64,000 nt of DNA from positions 36,525,974-36,589,973 of the forward strand of contig JAOANR010000009.1 of the NCBI GenBank assembly GCA_030278955.1. The letters are read 5' to 3'. Shown piece after piece: positions 21,871 to 32,120 of the stretch. The DNA comes from Hygrophila difformis. Taxonomy: Eukaryota > Streptophyta > Magnoliopsida > Lamiales > Acanthaceae. Made by a program: the position numbers and the translations under genes. Every line of letters starts with the position of its first letter. Positions within the stretch are counted from its first letter, which is position 1. The notes below the pieces were generated by a model. That model saw nothing but the letters and a program-made list of their open reading frames with translations. It was not told the DNA's origin and ran no database searches.

Positions 21871-22094
21871 TTCTCTATTCCCTACGGAATTTCTTATGGT
21901 CCCTAGGTATTTACGTCCCGGGGGCTTCCTGTAGTCCTGCGAAAGGAGGGCGTGAGGCAATTCCGCTGTCCTTGCCCGGAATAATGCCAGGTGACGCTCC
22001 ATGTCGTCGTATTTCTCCGTCAATGTATGCCCGGGTTCAGTGAGGAGCGTATAGCAGAAGAGATTGAGCAGAACAGGAAAGATAAAACTACATC

Positions 22095-22274
22095 CGGGTC
22101 CCGCGCGGTGGCGCGCGGAGAGCGCGCGGCACCCTCTGTTCGAGAAAATAGGGCTCGCGCTCCGCGCGAGCCACTTCCCCCATTTTCCATTCGAGAACAC
22201 ACCCCCAATTCTCTCTAAATCCGGCGAGTCACCTTCCTGTTTGCTTGATTTCGACTTCAATTTCACCCATCTAG
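22095..22274 (+). promoter_or_regulatory. GC-rich island and leader exon of antisense gene B
   Basis: A GC-rich stretch with repeated GCGCGCGG (22095-22175) is followed by a pyrimidine-rich leader that ends at the donor TCTAG-GTACGA (22275). The copy in element A has the same order. A TATA box is not obvious, so the transcription start is a guess. Confidence 0.4.
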
Positions 22275-22887
22275 GTACGATTCTACTAAACCCACTTACT
22301 AATTTCAACTTTTATGTTTTGAATGACTTGATTTGTGTAGAGATTTAGGAAATTAGGGTTTGTGTACAAAAATTGGGGATTTATGACCTTTAGGCTTGAT
22401 TTGTGCGAATTAGCAAGTGTATGTGGCAATTATCGTTACTCTTGTTGCCTTGCCTATGTTTATGTTATAATGTGTTTATGGTTTTGGCAAATTCTTGTTG
22501 AATTCGAATCCTTATAAAGGCTATGATGTTTGGGTGTTGTTGGGGTATGGTTATTGGTTCGTTCCCCTGTTGTTTGGTGCGGTAGGACGCGCTGTGTTGT
22601 CATTAGGACGATTGTTTCATTCGGTGGCCAATTTCCGTGTGTTGTTAGTAGCTTAGGTTTTGGTTTATTGCGCCCATCACGTGTTCGACGAAATGCTACA
22701 ATTGGTTTTGGCACTAGTTTGAGAATATCCTTTGTCTAGATTATTTCCTGGTTGGTCCTAGTAAACGGTAGGATTTGTTGTTCTTACGGTACATTCGCGT
22801 TAGAAGCGTGTATTGATGCCCTTTACGTGTTTTCGCTTGGCTTTTGTGTGGGACTTAGTCTTATAGTTGGTATTTGGTAACTTGCAG
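22275..22887 (+). other. Leader intron of antisense gene B
   Basis: The 613-nt interval runs from GTACGATT to AACTTGCAG, one base before the ATG at 22889. It is matched by a 607-nt interval with the same junction (AG-GATG) in element A. Confidence 0.65.
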
Positions 22888-22888
22888 G

Positions 22889-24223
22889 ATGTTGCTCTTT
22901 TTGTGGGTCGTTTTGGCGTCTCTCATGTGTCCCCCGAGGACTAGGAGACGAGTTGCTGACGAGGCTGGCCCCAGTCATGCTGCTCCGGCGATGCCGGATT
23001 TCGACGAGAGCGAGTCAGAGGAGGACGAGGAGCAGCGGGGTCCGCGACTCAGGGGTCTTCCGGACGAGGTGCGTCCTCACCGGCACGACAGGTTCCGGTT
23101 CAGGACGAAGGCTGCCCAGGACTTTTATTTCGACGAGCTTCGTCGAAACAGGGCTTACGTCCCTGAGAGAGGCATATATCCTCTTCATATGGGCGATGAC
23201 AGGGTCAGTGCAGTCTTGGAGTATTTGCAGTGGACTGGTCTGGCACGTCACCCCGAGGGCGTCGCCTCCGCTTATTTGGCTATGGAGGTTATTGCCAACA
23301 TTGGCGGTCTCGGGGAGGGTGACGATCTATCCCGGGTATGGGTCCGTGGTCGCTATCTCGACTTCAGTGCTCGGGCGATCAATGTCTATTTTGGCTTGCC
23401 CGACGATGGCGTATTCCGGCCCCAGCCTGAGGGACGCGTTCTTGCTCCTGCGTGGAACACCTTATGCACCATAGTGCCTCCTCAGTTCGAGCACAGTCAT
23501 GAGCTTCGTTTGACATCGATGGACTCCCCTTGGCGAGAGCTTGCTCAGCTGTGGTTCGGGCGTGTCCAGCCGATGTCCCGGAGCCACATTGTCCTGGATC
23601 ACGTCTACGAGACCATTTGCTTCATCGCGCGAGACGGTAGGGTGAATGTAGGAGCTTGCATCGAGGACAACTTGCGGGGTATGCGAAGAGGACGAGGGAG
23701 TAGGGTGATTACCCATGTTCACCTCATCTGTGGGTTGTGCGCGGCGCAGGGGATTCGCACTACACCGGAGACAGACCCGTACGACCTAGCACCTGGCCGT
23801 TGCTACCGTATCCCGACTTATGCTGAGCGGCGTAGCGCCTTACGTCGTGGGGCTCCCCGTGCTGTACTTCGCCCGCAGCCTGATGACGGCGGCCTGATCC
23901 TTGCTGTACCACCGGAGCAGCCACCCCCTCCTCCAGTAGTTCCACCTCCTGCTGGGGCACCTCCTGCTGTGGCACCTCAGGGGCAGGAGATGATTCAGAT
24001 GCTGCAGATGATGCAGGAGATGCGGGTCAGTATGGACGCCGGGTTCGCGGCTGGGCAGGCTCGTTATGACGCCCTCGACGCTAGGTTGGACTTCTATCAG
24101 ACCCGTATGGACTCGTTTGCTACGAGGCAGGCTCAGCAGCAGGCCACCATGTCCGACATGTACGCCTATGTGCGGCAGATGGACGACTACATGCGCCGGC
24201 AGTTCCCGCCTCCCGATCAGTGA
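22889..24223 (+). CDS. Antisense passenger protein, plant transposon domain
   Basis: This is an undamaged 444-residue frame. I start it at ATG 22889 because it begins one base after the conserved acceptor. An upstream in-frame ATG at 22874 falls inside the intron. Residues 1-13 are hydrophobic (MLLFLWVVLASLM), followed by basic residues, which could be a signal or membrane anchor. Residues about 30-50 are acidic. A globular region of about 55-310 contains DRFRF, FYFDELRRNRAYVPERG, YLAMEVIANIGG and VRGRYLDFSARAINVYFGL; I recognise this as similar to the plant transposon-associated domain of unknown role. A proline-rich stretch (about 340-365) and a coiled coil (about 370-435) follow. It reads against element B. 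Its function is not known to me, and it shares no motif with gag, pol or a classical envelope. Confidence 0.75.
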   Translation: MLLFLWVVLASLMCPPRTRRRVADEAGPSHAAPAMPDFDESESEEDEEQRGPRLRGLPDEVRPHRHDRFRFRTKAAQDFYFDELRRNRAYVPERGIYPLHMGDDRVSAVLEYLQWTGLARHPEGVASAYLAMEVIANIGGLGEGDDLSRVWVRGRYLDFSARAINVYFGLPDDGVFRPQPEGRVLAPAWNTLCTIVPPQFEHSHELRLTSMDSPWRELAQLWFGRVQPMSRSHIVLDHVYETICFIARDGRVNVGACIEDNLRGMRRGRGSRVITHVHLICGLCAAQGIRTTPETDPYDLAPGRCYRIPTYAERRSALRRGAPRAVLRPQPDDGGLILAVPPEQPPPPPVVPPPAGAPPAVAPQGQEMIQMLQMMQEMRVSMDAGFAAGQARYDALDARLDFYQTRMDSFATRQAQQQATMSDMYAYVRQMDDYMRRQFPPPDQ

Positions 24224-24480
24224 GGTCTCCTTTTGGTTTCGTGTTTTCGTTTAGGTTTTGCATTTAGACGTACTTTGTTTAGTTTCCCCCTTTTGAGGAC
24301 GTTGCTGTTGCCTGGGATTTGTGATTTATATTTTCGTTATGTTATTGCTTAGTTAGGTGCTTGACATGTGTTAGTTGTTTGCTGCTGTTTTAGAACCATG
24401 GTTTAATTGTTCTGTCCATTTTATGGTTTGAGATGTTCTGGATTTACTATTACCTTCCTATCGTGTCCGCATGTGTGTGG
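24224..24480 (+). other. 3' flank of the antisense gene up to the gap
   Basis: T-rich sequence after the stop codon. It may hold the 3' untranslated region. Nothing else is recognised before the gap. Confidence 0.4.
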
Positions 24481-24980
24481 NNNNNNNNNNNNNNNNNNNN
24501 NNNNNNNNNNNNNNNNNNNNNNNNNNNNNNNNNNNNNNNNNNNNNNNNNNNNNNNNNNNNNNNNNNNNNNNNNNNNNNNNNNNNNNNNNNNNNNNNNNNN
24601 NNNNNNNNNNNNNNNNNNNNNNNNNNNNNNNNNNNNNNNNNNNNNNNNNNNNNNNNNNNNNNNNNNNNNNNNNNNNNNNNNNNNNNNNNNNNNNNNNNNN
24701 NNNNNNNNNNNNNNNNNNNNNNNNNNNNNNNNNNNNNNNNNNNNNNNNNNNNNNNNNNNNNNNNNNNNNNNNNNNNNNNNNNNNNNNNNNNNNNNNNNNN
24801 NNNNNNNNNNNNNNNNNNNNNNNNNNNNNNNNNNNNNNNNNNNNNNNNNNNNNNNNNNNNNNNNNNNNNNNNNNNNNNNNNNNNNNNNNNNNNNNNNNNN
24901 NNNNNNNNNNNNNNNNNNNNNNNNNNNNNNNNNNNNNNNNNNNNNNNNNNNNNNNNNNNNNNNNNNNNNNNNNNNNNNNN
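24481..24980. other. Assembly gap (500 N)
   Basis: Five hundred undetermined bases. The left side ends in element B before its 5' LTR. The right side starts inside a Helitron helicase whose Rep half is absent. The true gap should contain both missing pieces and so be several kilobases long. Open frames drawn across it are meaningless. Confidence 0.95.
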
Positions 24981-25856
24981 TGCGCCTGATCAAACTGAAC
25001 AAATTGATGAAATTACTGCTTTCCAAACAGGACGGTGGGTTGCCCCCCCTTGAGGCAGCCTGGCGTATTTTTGGGTTCCTTATGAACGAAATGCGCCCTC
25101 CTGTAATATCGCTTCAACTACCTTTGCCAAATTACCAGTATACAAGTTTTTGTACAAGTACTTCAATTGCAAGTATAGTACAGAACAGTCAGTCCCATTG
25201 TACAATGCTTACTGAGTTTTTTCGAATGAATAGGGATGATTCATTTGCGAAAGAGAAAAACCTTTTGTACAAAAATTTCCCAGAATATTTCGTATGGGAT
25301 TCCAAAGACAAATCATGGTATAAAAGAAAACAAGGAATTGTAGTGGGGCGTATTGTCACGGCACACCCAAATGAAAATGAAAGATATTATCTACGAATCC
25401 TTTTACAAAACCGTCGAGGTCCTACATCATTTGATGACATTGCAACTATTGATGGTGTCTTGTGTGAAACTTTTCGAGCTGCATGTGTGGCCTTGGGTTT
25501 ACTCGAAAGTGACACAGCAATTATTGATTGCCTGACTGAAGCTTCACAATTCCAACTTCCAAATTCATTCTCTCAGATCTTTGCAACACTTTTAATGTTT
25601 TGTAGTCCTTCTGAGCCTCAAAATCTTTGGAACCAATTCTTTGAATTCTGTACTACTCCTGCATCATCTACTACTGATCCTGTTCATACATATATTGAGG
25701 TACAGGCCGCTATGAATGTTAATAGACATCTATCTGCAACTGGTAACACTTTGGCAGACTTTGGCATTGTAGTGAATAATGATCCAATGTCAAATACAAA
25801 TGAGAATATTTTTGAACATGCTGCTTCTGCCAATTCTTCAATATATGATGCCCTAC
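24981..25856 (+). pseudogene. Helitron RepHel helicase, 5' part
   Basis: The sequence encodes the region between the Rep and helicase cores of plant Helitron proteins. It reads TEQIDEITAFQTGRWVAPP, then in a second frame AAWRIFGFLMNEMRPPV, FPEYFVWD, WYKRK, GRI, ERYYLRILLQNRRGPTSFDD and GVLCETFRAACVALGLLESD. The frame changes near 25045 in a C/T run. It ends at SIYDALL, where element E is inserted (target duplication CCTAC at 25852-25856), and resumes at 56862. The Rep nuclease motifs should lie upstream, in the gap. Rolling-circle transposition needs both halves, so this copy is dead. Confidence 0.85.
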
Positions 25857-27873
25857 TGATGCACCTTGTGAAACCACATTTAAATGAGCTTAAATTGTGT
25901 TAAAATGAACCTAAATTGCATGCATGTGACCCTATTTTAATGCTTTTTAGTTTATATTTCATGTGGTTTGTAAATATTAATAATTATGGTTAAATTGAGC
26001 TTGTTTGAGTTCAATTTACCATGTTTTATGCTTTTTAATAAGACTTTGGCAAATCTAATACATTGCAATGATTTTTCAGGCATTAAATGATGAAAGAAAG
26101 ATGTTCGGAGGATAAAGGATGTCAAATTCGGATTTTTCAACACTGGACTGTGCCCAGGATGCGCCGCATAGGCATGGCGGCGCCGGAATAGACCCCGGAG
26201 CGCCACATCAGGCGCCGCATCAACACTTAGAAAAATTTCGGATGGAAAAGTCTTCAGGATGCGCCAACCCTTCATGGCGGCGCCCAAATCGACCTCCAAC
26301 CGCAACATTATGCGCCGCAATCAGAAAAATTGGAAAATTGTCAGGATGCGCCGACAATCCTTGGTGGCGCCTGAAACCCCTCTGGAGCGCCACTTTATGC
26401 CCCACCGTCGCGGTTGGGCAGTTTTCTAACCTCCCGAACTCGGTTTTAAACGCATCTTCTTGTCATTTTTCATCATTCAGACTCATAATATTCGAAGAAA
26501 ACATTCTGTAAACACTGAATCATGGGAGAAGAAGGCCAGAAACACAAATCAAGCCGGAGGAAGGCATCAGGAACGACGTTCTGGGCGTGTTCTTCCTATT
26601 CTAGGTGTTGCCTTTCTTTTTCTTGCTTTGTAATGATTAGAATTTGCCTCTAAATGTAATCTGCTATTATGTTTCAAATTTGTAGACGGATTTCTATATT
26701 GTTCGTGTTAGAAGTAATCTAGAACGGGAGTTCAGAATCACTTTGAAGTATGAATTTATGTTTATGGAAGCATTTTAATGATCGCTGTTTTATGTTGGAA
26801 TCTGGAATTATGATTCAAATGTCAGATTATGTCAAATCGAGTTTGAGCGCCATTCTGCATAAATGGTAGAAGTGAAATTTTATATTTTGGTGTTAATCTG
26901 CTTTTTGATCGATTATGTTGGAATAATCTGTGATGATGTTAGAATTAGTATTAGGATTAAATGTTGGATGCCATTAAATTGATCGACATTCTGTGTCTTT
27001 TTAAATCTTCTATTCAAATTATTCATCTGCTAAAAGTCTGCCTGATCGATCAAATCTTAATTCCCTATTTTTAGTAATCTGGCATTAATTCTAATCTATC
27101 TGCATTTAATATTATTAATTAAATCCAGTTTACCATGTTTTATTATTATTTTACCATAATTGTTAAATTATTTACATTACTCTGCATAATTGAATGTTAG
27201 AATCTAATCTAGTGATTTCTGCTTTGCTAAATCGGGAGATAAAAAGTAGAATTAATATTTTAGTACCGGAATTGGGAATAAATTACATTAAAAATGGATT
27301 CTGGCATGTGCACAATGATTTGGGAAATGAAAAGTGCCTATTAATTGCTATAGAAAAATTTGTATGCTTGGGAAAGACTCAAATTTAGGCCTAGAATAAT
27401 GATTTTAGAATGTTAGATAATTTAATCAGCTTTCATGAAGTCCGTTTAAGCATAATTTGAATATTAGTAGATTACAATATTTTTAATCTTTATAAAATAT
27501 TTAAATTTTAAGAAATTGATCTTTTTAGATATTGGAAAATGCTAAATCAATATGCAATTTCTATTTTATATAAAGATGGCAATATTTAAAATATTACAAG
27601 CATCTCCCATTTATATTTTTATCAATTAAAATTTTAACTTGCTTTATTTTAAATTTAATGTCACTATTTTAATTTAATCATCTCTAGAATTAATCAAACT
27701 CTTTTAAAATATATAAAATATAATTAATGAACTTAAAAACAATTAAAATCTTCTCCGGAATTAAATAATATTCTGAAATTCCCTGCGGTTCGACTCGGTT
27801 ATTCACCGGTTTTTATTACTTGATGACAACCATCCGCTTGTGGTAAAATATGAGTAGTGGAAATCACTCATCA
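25857..27873 (+). repeat. Element E 5' LTR
   Basis: TGATGCACC to CACTCATCA, 2,017 bp. It contains a GCGCC hairpin-repeat block (26150-26405), a candidate donor-like TCTAG-GTGTTG at 26603, and an AT-rich remainder. It differs from the 3' LTR by scattered substitutions and small indels, more than separate the two LTRs of C or of D. Confidence 0.92.
26150..26405 (+). repeat. GCGCC hairpin repeats, block 1 (5' LTR of E)
   Basis: There are three units of about 85-95 bp on the plan CAGGATGCGCC, short loop, GGCGCC, AAA, CCTCTGGAGCGCCAC, TATGC. The first unit folds through GCGCCGC and GCGGCGC. Related blocks stand at 40165, 43965 and 47775. Confidence 0.75.
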
Positions 27874-27877
27874 AGTT

Positions 27878-27897
27878 TTTGGCGCCGTTGCCGGGGA
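27878..27897 (+). promoter_or_regulatory. Element E primer binding site (tRNA-Asp)
   Basis: TTTGGCGCCGTTGCCGGGGA lies a few bases after the LTR. It is complementary to the 3' end of plant aspartate tRNA (GTC), the primer used by Athila and Tat elements. Confidence 0.92.
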
Positions 27898-28004
27898 ATT
27901 TGTTGTGAACTTTTAATTGTTTTTAGTTTATTAATTAAAATTTATTAAGTTAAATATTAATTTAGCTGTTACTTATTTTATTTTATTTTTATTTAATAAT
28001 TGCA

Positions 28005-30861
28005 TTGCGAAGCAAACAGGCAGAAATAGCTTATGATCCTGAAATCGAGCGTACTCTTAGAGTTATTAGATTAGGGAAACATAGGAGACCAGCTCAGTTG
28101 GAAATTTTAATTAATTCATCCTCTGATGAAAAAGACTATTCTCCAACGACTGGAGTTTCAACAATACAAACTAATCAATTAGTTGCTCAGTTCAATAGGC
28201 TAAACATGGCAGCAAATAATGAAAATAATCAGGGTAATAATGGAGGTAACGGTGGTGATTTGGAACATGATGATCAAGCTGAAATGACCATTGAAGAACA
28301 CTTACAAGGAACTAGTGGAAATCTGCTTAATAGAACTCCAAGACCAGATGTAGATGCTTTAAGTTTTACCCTTCAGCCTGCATTAATCACAATGGTTCAA
28401 GCTAATCAATATAATGGAGCACCTACTAATGATGCAGTAGAACACATAAGAAATTTCCTGGACTATTGTGACACAGTGAAAATAAATGGTGTTACCAGTG
28501 ATGAAATTAAGTTGAGATTGTTCTCATTTTCACTTAGGGATAAAGCTAAAACTTGGTACAATTCACTTCAATTGAGGGATGTTACTACATGGGATAAAAT
28601 GCTAGAAGCCTTCTTAGAACAGTTCTTCCCACCTTCCAAAGTTTTAGAATTGCAAGAGAAAATCAAAGAATTTGTGCAAGATGAGGGAGAAACTTTACTT
28701 GAAGCATGGGATAGATATAACACTTTATTGGCTAGATGTCCAAATCATGGCTTTGAAGATTGGCAGCAGATGCACTTCTTTTACAATGGGTTGATTGATC
28801 ATTGGAGGAACTTGTTGGATGCAGCAGCTGGAGATTCTTTTCTATCTATAGGACCTTCTAGAGCTAAGGAAATAATAGAGAAAAAGATTTCTAACATGAA
28901 AAAATTTCCTGGTAAGAAAAATGCTAGAAACAAAACAAAAGGAGGGTTATATGAGGTAGAAAAGACAGTTGCTATAGATTCTAAGTTAGATGCTTTGATG
29001 AGGGAGGTTTCTTCACTTAAGAAAGGTCAAGCTAAAGTTGTGAGATGCGGTATTTGTCATGGACCTCATGAGTCATCAGCCTGTCACCTGCTCGATCAAG
29101 GACTTCAAGAGACTATGCAGTGTGAGGGAGGATTACCTGTGCAAGTAGCATGTGCGATAGAAGAGTCCAAATTAGTCCCATCTGTAGAAAAGCCACCTAC
29201 ATTGACTTTGAAAGAGCTGCCATCACACTTGAGGTATGTTTTTCTTGGTGAGAATGATACTTTACCTGTTATTGCAAGTAATAAATTAAATGATGATCAA
29301 TTAAATGCATTAACCCAAGTGTTGAGTAAGCATGTGAGAGCAATAGGTTGGACGATAGCTGACATCAAGGGACTGAGTCCAGCATTGTGTACACACCGGA
29401 TTTACATGGAGGAGGATGACAAGCCAGTGAGACAGCCCCAGAGGAGACTGAATCCACATCTACAAGAAGCTGTAAGAGCAGAGGTGATTAAACTACTCGA
29501 TGCAGGTATTATCTATCATATCTCTGATAGTCAGTGGGTGAGTCCAGTTCAAGTAGTGCCTAAAAAGGGAGGTATGACTGTGATTAGAAATGAAAATGGT
29601 GAATTAGTACCTACTAGACCTACTACTGGATGGCGCGTATGCATTGATTATAGGAGATTGAATGATAAGACTAGGAAAGATCATTTTCCATTGCCTTTTA
29701 TTGATCAAATGTTAGAACGATTAGCTGGGCATGAATTTTATTACTTCTTAGATGGTTATTCTGGATATAATCAAGTTCCAATTGCACCTGAGGATCAAGA
29801 TAAAACTACATTTACATGTCCCTATAGTACATTTGCATATAGGAGAATGCCATTTGGTTTGTGTAATGCCCCAGCTACATTTCAGAGATGCATGATGTCT
29901 ATATTTTCTGATTTAATTGAGACATGCATTGAGGTATTTATGGATGATTTTTCTGTGTTTGGGTCTGACTTTGAAAAATGTTTAATTAATCTTGAAAAAG
30001 TTCTGATTAGATGTGAGGAGTCAAATTTAGTTCTTAATTGGGAAAAATATCATTTTATGGTTAATGAAGGCATTTTTTTAGGACATAGAATTTCTAGAAA
30101 TGGCATTAAAGTTGATAGGGCTAAAGTAGAAGTAATTGCTAAAATTCCACCTCCTAATAATTTAAAAACTTTGAGAAGTTTTCTGGGACATGCTGGATTC
30201 TATAGAAGGTTCATAAAGGATTTTTCTAAAATTGCATTACCTTTATTTAAACTGTTGTATAAAGATGTTGAATTTGATTTTCCTAATGAGTGTATTGAGG
30301 CGTTCTATAGGATCAAGGAAGCATTGGTGACTGCACCAATTATTCAGCCACCTGACTGGAGTTTAACATTTGAAATCATGAGTGATGCAAGTGACTTCAC
30401 TGTTGGAGCAGTGTTGGGTCAGCGAAAGGATAAGAAGCTTCATGTTATTTATTATGCTAGTCAGGCTTTAAATTCTGCACAACGAAATTATGCTACCACT
30501 GAAAATGAATTATTATCTGTTGTGTATGCATGTGAAAAATTTAGACCTTATTTGATTGGCTCTAAGACTGTAGTTTACACTGATCATGCTGCTATTAAAT
30601 ATCTATTTGCAAAGAAAGATGCTAAACCACGGTTAATTAGATGGGTATTATTGTTACAGGAATTTGATTTGGAAATTAAAGATAGAAAAGGCGATGAAAA
30701 TCATGTAGCTGATCACCTATCTAGATTGGAACATGAAAAAGGGGAAGAAATAATTAATGATGCATTTCCTGATGAAAATTTATATTTAATAAATAATACT
30801 TCCTCTGATCCATGGTTTGCTGATTTTGTGAATTATTTAGCATGTGGTGTAATTCCTTATC
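28005..30861 (+). pseudogene. Element E gag-pol, N-terminal part (no protease)
   Basis: One open frame of about 950 codons. Gag core residues about 115-305 ([46 protein letters not shown]). A CHCC-like cluster [15 protein letters not shown] lies near residue 348. Reverse transcriptase of Athila type runs from about 470 ([54 protein letters not shown]), then RNase H ([24 protein letters not shown]). The DTG or DLG protease motif expected between the zinc cluster and reverse transcriptase is missing, so gag is fused to reverse transcriptase. The frame opens at TTG 28005 with no nearby ATG; the first ATG is at 28206. The gene is cut at 30861 by element C and continues at 38437. Confidence 0.9.
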
Positions 30862-31670
30862 TGTAACACCCCGGATTTGATAACCCAGGCCGGGATGTCA
30901 CCGCCACACCTCCCTAGCAAGACACGGTTTCTCCGAGCTTGCTAAAGAGATGCAAGGCTATGGTTTTTCAGAATTTAAAATATTCAAACAGCCCATTATA
31001 ATATAATTTAAAAATCATAATATCAAAGTTGCAGTGGAAAGTAATATTTACATATGTATAATGCAGCGGAATTTAAGTATAGGGCCGACATGGCCAAAAC
31101 ACGGGTTAAACAGGCCCGTTCATGCAAGTTGTAATTAAATGCAGGAATTTAAAAGAGTTTTTCCCCGAATGTTCCCGTGTATGCATATGATGATGCGTAA
31201 TCCTCAACTCTGAAAGGAAAAGGAAAAAAATATGGTTTGGTCAGCAAAAACGTGCTGAGTAAGTTAACACCTACTATGATCGAGGGGTTTCAAAGTCTTT
31301 AATTAAATTTAATGAAAACATGTGCATACAAGACACGATTTAAATTTTATTCATCTGATAATAATTACATAATTTAAAAGACAAGGATTTCCACAAAATC
31401 ATAATTTAACACACATGTAAAGGGGTTTAATTAAATAATTAAATTTTTACTCCTAGGCATGCATACAAAAACATTCCATTTACAAATTTGAAGGTAAATA
31501 ATTTAATTGTATACTTGAACATGCATTAATCCATAATAACAATTTAGTCATGATACGAAATTTAAAGACATAATTTAAATGCGTAATTTAAAGACGTGGA
31601 GGAATAAATAAATACTTAAAAATATTAAATCTTTTATTTCCCCGTTACGTAACCATTTCTCAATATTCAG

Positions 31671-31800
31671 TGTAGCCGGTCATCCGGCGGCCGCAGCCGT
31701 TTCGTAAGTTTCTTGTGTAGCCGGTCACCCGGCGGCCGCAGCCAATTTAGTAAGTTTTGTTTAGCCGGTAGTCCGGCGGCCGCAGCCGTATCCGCCATAC
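31671..31800 (-). repeat. Element C hairpin array 1
   Basis: Three units of about 44 bp with TAGCCGG, a four-base loop and CCGGCGGCCGCAGCC. Stems are identical (GCCGG with CCGGC) while the loops differ (TCAT, TCAC, TAGT). These are the complement of the element A units. The right LTR copy is at 36124-36255. Confidence 0.8.
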
Positions 31801-31861
31801 CCAGTAACACTCCGGAGCCTCGTGTAACCCTTACGGGTACACACGAGAGTGTAGGCTAGTT

Positions 31862-32120
31862 TTCATTGGCCGTTTTGGCACAATTTCTCATAACATTCAC
31901 CCTCGGCCGTTTTGGCACGAAGCGAAAAGCTAGGGGGCGTTCTATTGAGCATTTCCCCCTACGTCGGTCACTCTCGGCCGTTCTGGCACGAAGCGAAAAG
32001 CTAGAGGGGCACTCCATCGAGCACTCACCCCCTACATAGGTCACACTCGTCCGTTTAGGCACGATGCGAAAAGCTAGAGGGGCACTCTATCGAGCACTCA
32101 CCCCCTACATAGCCAAGTAT
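31862..32120 (-). repeat. Element C hairpin array 2
   Basis: Three full units of about 71 bp and one partial unit share TTGGCACGAAGCGAAAAGCTAG. Each full unit can close GGGG or GGGGG against CCCC or CCCCC about 25 bases later. The right LTR copy is at 36325-36575. Short open frames here are by-products of the repeat. Confidence 0.75.

Larger units (their letters stand above)
18773..24480 (-). mobile_element. Element B: Tekay-like LTR element, incomplete at gap
   Basis: The minus-strand element has its 3' LTR at the left (18773-21521), then a polypurine tract, the integrase end with chromodomain, and an antisense passenger gene that reads on the + strand. It then enters the N gap, where the 5' LTR, primer site and any gag must lie if they exist. 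The order matches element A. The five bases before it are ATGTG; the right-hand duplication cannot be seen. The gap length of 500 is probably a placeholder, since the missing LTR alone should be about 2.7 kb. Confidence 0.85.

Noticed and set aside
24407..25053. Open frames spanning the N gap
   Set aside because: Undetermined bases cannot be translated. Only the part from 24981 has sequence behind it.
27194..27388. 64-residue frame, repeated at 56184-56378
   Set aside because: It lies inside the element E LTRs, is AT-rich, and has no recognisable feature. Two copies are expected simply because the LTR is duplicated.
31856..32062. 68-residue frame, repeated at 36313-36519
   Set aside because: It is a translation of hairpin array 2 in the element C LTRs.
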